Notes under the pieces: generated by a model | Told to the model about the DNA's origin: nothing | Databases searched by the model: none | What the model saw: only the letters and a program-made list of their open reading frames with translations | Made by a program: the position numbers and the translations under genes | DNA from: Phycisphaerae bacterium | GTDB lineage: Bacteria > Planctomycetota > Phycisphaerae > UBA1845 | Length of the DNA: 35,292 nucleotides | Direction: 5' to 3' | Assembly: GCA_029260135.1 (NCBI GenBank) | Contig: JAJDDV010000091.1 | Coordinates: 1 to 35,292 of the forward strand | Shown: piece after piece, positions 33,901 to 35,292 of the stretch | Numbering within the stretch: the first letter of the stretch is position 1 | Layout of the letters: each line of letters opens with the position of its first letter

Positions 33901-34949
33901 ATACCAATGGTATTCCAGACTCGTGCGACATCGACTCAGGTCGCAGCGGTGACTGCAATGATAGCCTTGTTCCGGACGAGTGCGAACCTGACGATGATGG
34001 CGATGGCACAATCAATGTCTGTGACGCATGCCCAGCCGACCCGAACAAAACCGACCCAGGTGCATGCGGGTGCGGCACTTCAGACGGCGATAGCGACGGG
34101 GATACCGTCGCCGATTGCCTGGATGTTTGCGATCCGTTCGACGATCTGCAGGACGCCGATGGTGACGGCGTGCCCGACGGCTGCGACCTATGTCCCGGTT
34201 CCGACGATTCGCTAGACGCGGACGGCGACGCCGTGCCTGACGGTTGCGACATCTGCAGCGGCTTCAATGACGCTCACGATGCAGACGGCGACGGCGTGCC
34301 CGACGGCTGCGACCAGTGTCCCGGTTTCGATGATACTGCCGACTGCAATATCAACACCCTTCCGGACGCCTGCGACATTCAGACAGGCGCCAGCAACGAC
34401 ACTAACGGCAACGGCATTCCCGACGAGTGCGAGCCGCCGTTGCTGGCAGCCGAGGGCTGCCGCCACCTTTCCATCACACCTCTTGCGGCCCCGGATCCGG
34501 TGGCGCTGTTGATGACTTCGCCCGACTATCCGTGTTTATTGCACTACATCACCCCCGCCGGCCACTTGAGCGATGGGCCGGTATTTCTGCCTCCGTCGGA
34601 ATGGGGAACGGTGACACTGACGACGTGGATCGCTGCGGAGCGCACGTACACGGTTCAGAGTGACAATGGTTCCCTCCTGTCTTCGCCGTCATCGGTCACT
34701 CTCCCCCGATGGGGCGACGCCGTCGGCGCCTTTGTCGACGGTGCCTGGGAACCGCCCAACGGCAGTGTCGAGATCATAGATGCCGTGGCCTGCCTGGACC
34801 GCTTTCGCGGCCTGCCCACCGCACCGCCGGTGCCATGGTGTGACCTCGACCCTGTCATCCCCAACGGAACGATCGACATCACGGACATTGTCCAGATTCT
34901 TGATGCGTTCGGGGGGTCTGGGTATCACTGGGAAGAGCCTTGTCAGTAA
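27909..34949 (+). CDS. Giant secreted subtilisin-like (S8) protease with Asn/Asp/Cys repeats, two beta-helices and dockerin-like tail
   Basis: The protein has 2346 residues from ATG 27909; the in-frame TTG at 27894 is less likely. A basic N-terminus and hydrophobic stretch (LSSGFLSIAMATLLA) suggest export. Residues about 98-170 look like an I9-type propeptide (LLVRFKPHRA to MYAEPDVEV). The S8 domain (about 215-500) has the full triad: Asp225 in AVIDTGV, His280 in HGSHVAGT, Ser446 in NGTSMASPH. Then come DCNGNGIPDECE-type repeats, a region that might be cohesin-like (about 685-882, weak), more repeats, beta-helix A (about 1014-1425), repeats, beta-helix B (about 1520-1944), repeats, and DGDGVPDGCDLC-type calcium repeats. 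The C-terminal module (about 2177-2346) ends in a dockerin-like pair (NGSVEIIDAVACL, NGTIDITDIVQIL). It is likely to be an active extracellular endopeptidase that is auto-processed. Substrates are unknown. Confidence 0.93.
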   Translation: MNSYCACLKRVGRRGRERVRCGRSHRLSSGFLSIAMATLLATSDEGTICRGQGVFHHDEFVGPPVLSEFGAMTDVAAAIRERVLAPIPDGAARRSPHQPQRLLVRFKPHRAAAAKTAAHRAAADAEVLKEYHLVPELTLVKVPPARLAEALKSYAADPNVMYAEPDVEVHIAADPNDADFGLLWGMRNTGQAVDGDPGTPGADIRATYAWDLWTGDPNFRIAVIDTGVNYNHSDLAANIWTNPGEIPGNGIDDDDNGWVDDVHGYDFYNDDGDPADDHYHGSHVAGTIGAVANNGAGVAGVNWHCKIVALKILGSTGSGSISSAVDAMQYVVDNNISVSNNSWGWPGGISGTSQALYDAIEAAQAVNHIFVAAAGNFFFGIDNDQGPHFPASFDLPNIISVSATDNDDALATFSNYGLTTVDVGAPGVKIYSTRLGTDYGFLNGTSMASPHTAGLVALVWSQNPQWTWQRVRDWILLTARPVDSLRGKTVSGAVIDAAAAVGDCNLNGTPDWQELSAGTSADCNDNGYPDECELDCNDNLVQDSCDIISGSSADCNANGIPDDCEPDCNANALQDDCDIQLGASDDCNANGVPDECETGWDQDCNGNTSPDLCDIHNGTSPDCQHNAVPDECEIASGVSPDCTTNGVPDECERDCNENGIADSCDIVDGTSLDADGDGAPDECTIGLRFIPKGATGPHTIVEDEIFLDSGGQSVTFEVYLSGWDLDQNEDPLLAAYQVTLDVSHFIGDLGGNLSFAQIPCVTNGDCFHSGYQNSECLSEGFCDFFSSVYVDESHPDFPFSGFRAFSVSNMLVYWFGSVIFDPDVGVADTGGAKYLGTVILDVSTDAEGLFEIGPILGDVTTALKAPDQTRIPIPGIYPALIILPSDCNGNGIPDATDIADGTSIDCDGSHLPDECETDCNSNGIADSCDVTGGASEDCTGNGLPDECEPDCNGNGVPDSCDTLAGTSPDCSGNEIPDECEADCNENGTADSCDVVDGTSPDVNGNEMPDECELPILFVDHRATGANNGLSWEDAFTDLQTALTVTDASVGTPVEIEEIWVARGTYRPTKRSENLEFDPRTVSFILDFPIRLYGGFAGGESSRNERNVAAHPTILSGDLFGNDGPDFTNNSENARHVVTTGFVDSSTLLDGFTITGGNANGGPFYPMGFGGGLLNQGSATVRNCTIIGNSAEQGGGVYDWTNEAAFINCRFLGNNANDKGGGAYIQLGSSTFTNCVFSGNVSAGNGGAMFGIGTTQSPVRLTNSTFVGNHADVYGGAVSVTAMISMSNCVIWGNTAGFVTGEPAQLHLPIDPPDINYSIVQGWTGTIGGVGNSGDDPRLLDSHGPDGIAGTLDDDPRVAYGSPCIDSGDSDAIPPDTTDVDGDGDTVEPTPVDIDGNPRVNDDLFTNNTGAGTQPFVDRGAHEFGPDCNGNGKTDDQDIVEGTSDDCNANGRPDECEPDCNGNGVADECDITDPTSDDCTANGIPDECEPDCNGNGAADSCDINDGTSADIDGTGIPDECEAPVLYVKADASGSNTGLTWENAFADLQDALAAARAGNRVEQIWVAAGVYTPTSPGGSRWASFALINGVALSGGFAGWETDAGQRDRTTNETVLSGEIDGDNEWSNNSFHVVTGHGTDSTAVLDGFTITGGYDYSASDPGDRKGAGIYNLSGSPTIRKCTLTGNRAAYGSGMFNDASSSPTIIDCVFSHNHGGQGGGIYNHGNPVLVNCVFLDNTSGNAGGVYNYGNLSLINNVFSGNEATVWAGGAILNISNGTVSLVNCTLMGNHAVVQGGTIYDEGLGITVDNCILWDNSDAGGSGESAQVLVSGTGAAVVNYSHIQGWTGGFGGVGNSGDDPLIVDADGADDVYGTDDDDLRLAYGSPCIDAGDNSTVPADEFDIDGDSDRTESVPLDADRTPRFLDEPFTIDAGSGSAPIVDVGAYEYGADCNGNGIPDDQDIADGASEDCADNGIPDECEPDCNGNTFPDSCDIAVGTSPDCNTNGIPDSCDIDSGRSGDCNDSLVPDECEPDDDGDGTINVCDACPADPNKTDPGACGCGTSDGDSDGDTVADCLDVCDPFDDLQDADGDGVPDGCDLCPGSDDSLDADGDAVPDGCDICSGFNDAHDADGDGVPDGCDQCPGFDDTADCNINTLPDACDIQTGASNDTNGNGIPDECEPPLLAAEGCRHLSITPLAAPDPVALLMTSPDYPCLLHYITPAGHLSDGPVFLPPSEWGTVTLTTWIAAERTYTVQSDNGSLLSSPSSVTLPRWGDAVGAFVDGAWEPPNGSVEIIDAVACLDRFRGLPTAPPVPWCDLDPVIPNGTIDITDIVQILDAFGGSGYHWEEPCQ
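29415..29957 (+). repeat. Asn/Asp/Cys repeat block 1
   Basis: About a dozen units of the type DCNxNGxPDxCE and DCNxNxxxDxCDI follow the protease domain. The Asp/Asn spacing suggests calcium loops similar to dockerin or TSP3. Confidence 0.85.
30564..30944 (+). repeat. Asn/Asp/Cys repeat block 2
   Basis: Same unit type, located between the possible cohesin-like region and beta-helix A. Confidence 0.85.
32184..32468 (+). repeat. Asn/Asp/Cys repeat block 3
   Basis: Same unit type, located between the two beta-helices, so it acts as a spacer. Confidence 0.85.
33741..34436 (+). repeat. Asn/Asp/Cys repeat block 4 plus TSP3-like calcium repeats
   Basis: DCNGNGIPDDQD-type units lead into ACPADPNKTDPGACGCG and then three DADGDxVPDGCDxC units, ending with GNGIPDECEPP. 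The latter are thrombospondin-3-like calcium-binding repeats. Confidence 0.8.
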
Positions 34950-35105
34950 TGGCTGGCGGTGTGTTGGTCCACCGATTTTTGCGGCGCTATTCGCGCAAGC
35001 GCCCACGACCGCGATAGGCTGCGGTGCTATCCGCAGAGACAACCTGGACTATTGTGCGCGAGTTCTCGCCAGTATCTCCAGTGATTGCCCAGGATTCAAG
35101 CTCGG
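34950..35105. other. Intergenic region downstream of protease
   Basis: Apart from the IS-end-like sequence at 34960-34986 I see no gene or clear terminator here. Confidence 0.4.
34960..34986 (+). repeat. Solo IS-end-like sequence
   Basis: TGTGTTGGTCCACCGATTTT and the following bases match the IS end at 13567-13541 (minus strand) at about 23 of 27 positions, and more weakly the one at 35106. It begins 11 bp after the protease stop, in the same orientation as the element at 35106. Confidence 0.6.
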
Positions 35106-35292
35106 TGTACTGGTCCACCAATTCTTGCGCCGTTCAGAATCAGCCGTAAACCCTTTCCACGTGGGCGGTAATAATCGAGACCGGTGAATGCCGGAGGCAA
35201 TATGGCCATGCACGCAGAATCGTTCACAATCCCATTGCCACGAGGCTGGCATGGTCGCGTCAGGTCGGCGATGCTCCACGTCCTCTCATTGG
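35106..35292 (+). mobile_element. 5' end of an insertion sequence, cut by window edge
   Basis: It starts TGTACTGGTCCACC and aligns without gaps with the fragment at 13567-13346. It contains the leader (105 bp through the start codon) and the first codons of a transposase. Confidence 0.75.
35208..35292 (+). CDS. Transposase N-terminus (MHA-type), partial
   Basis: Twenty-eight codons are visible from ATG 35208, beginning MHAESFTIPLPRGWHGRV, with GGAGG 10 bases upstream. I recall this N-terminus from a common family of planctomycete integrase-core transposases, but the catalytic part lies outside the window. The fragment at 13465 has MHAKPFSLPVPRGW at the same place. Whether this copy is intact cannot be told. 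Confidence 0.7.
   Translation, partial: MHAESFTIPLPRGWHGRVRSAMLHVLSL

Overview
The window looks like chromosome from a planctomycete, probably a Phycisphaerae-like lineage. This is inferred from gene content, not from a marker gene: ECF sigma factors of the TIGR02999 type, Ser/Thr kinases fused to TPR arrays, very large secreted proteins with dockerin-like, Asn/Asp/Cys-rich and beta-helix modules, and an IPTL-CTERM-like C-terminal sorting signal. Base composition is GC-rich. I see no rRNA, tRNA or CRISPR array.

Layout. Positions 1-2499 (minus strand) hold two related secreted-protein genes, the first cut by the window edge. They are built from dockerin-like units and a 'GACC' cysteine module, with DNA-level repeats. 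Positions 2870-6143 (plus) hold an ECF sigma factor and, 4 bp later, a transmembrane Ser/Thr kinase with TPRs. Positions 6349-9277 (plus) hold a GntR/FCD regulator with a likely operator at its own start, a decayed TPR fragment, and a LACTB-like serine hydrolase. Positions 9475-12949 (minus) hold a second sigma/kinase pair; this kinase carries an N-terminal anti-sigma-type zinc finger. Positions about 13065-13567 hold fragments of two different insertion sequences. Positions 13643-17709 (minus) hold a third sigma/kinase pair.

Positions 18100-26163 (plus) encode a secreted protein of 2687 residues: a 12-fold Asp-box region, thrombospondin-3-like repeats, a beta-helix, and 23 cysteine-rich repeats. 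A nearly complete insertion sequence with a broken transposase lies at 26251-27563. Positions 27909-34949 (plus) encode a second secreted protein of 2346 residues: a subtilisin-like protease followed by Asn/Asp/Cys repeats, a possible cohesin-like region, two beta-helices and a dockerin-like C-terminus. The right edge (34960-35292) holds a solo insertion-sequence end and the 5' end of a second insertion sequence.

How it may work together (inference): each sigma factor is followed by a membrane kinase whose TPR part would lie outside the cytoplasm, giving three parallel signal-to-transcription modules. They sit between genes for large surface or secreted proteins, which are possible targets. 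Dockerin-like C-termini, GACC modules and beta-helices recur in the secreted proteins, so these may belong to one extracellular assembly. The three sigma/kinase modules together with the secreted proteins are the most interesting part of the window. Sigma/kinase pairing as such is already known in planctomycetes.
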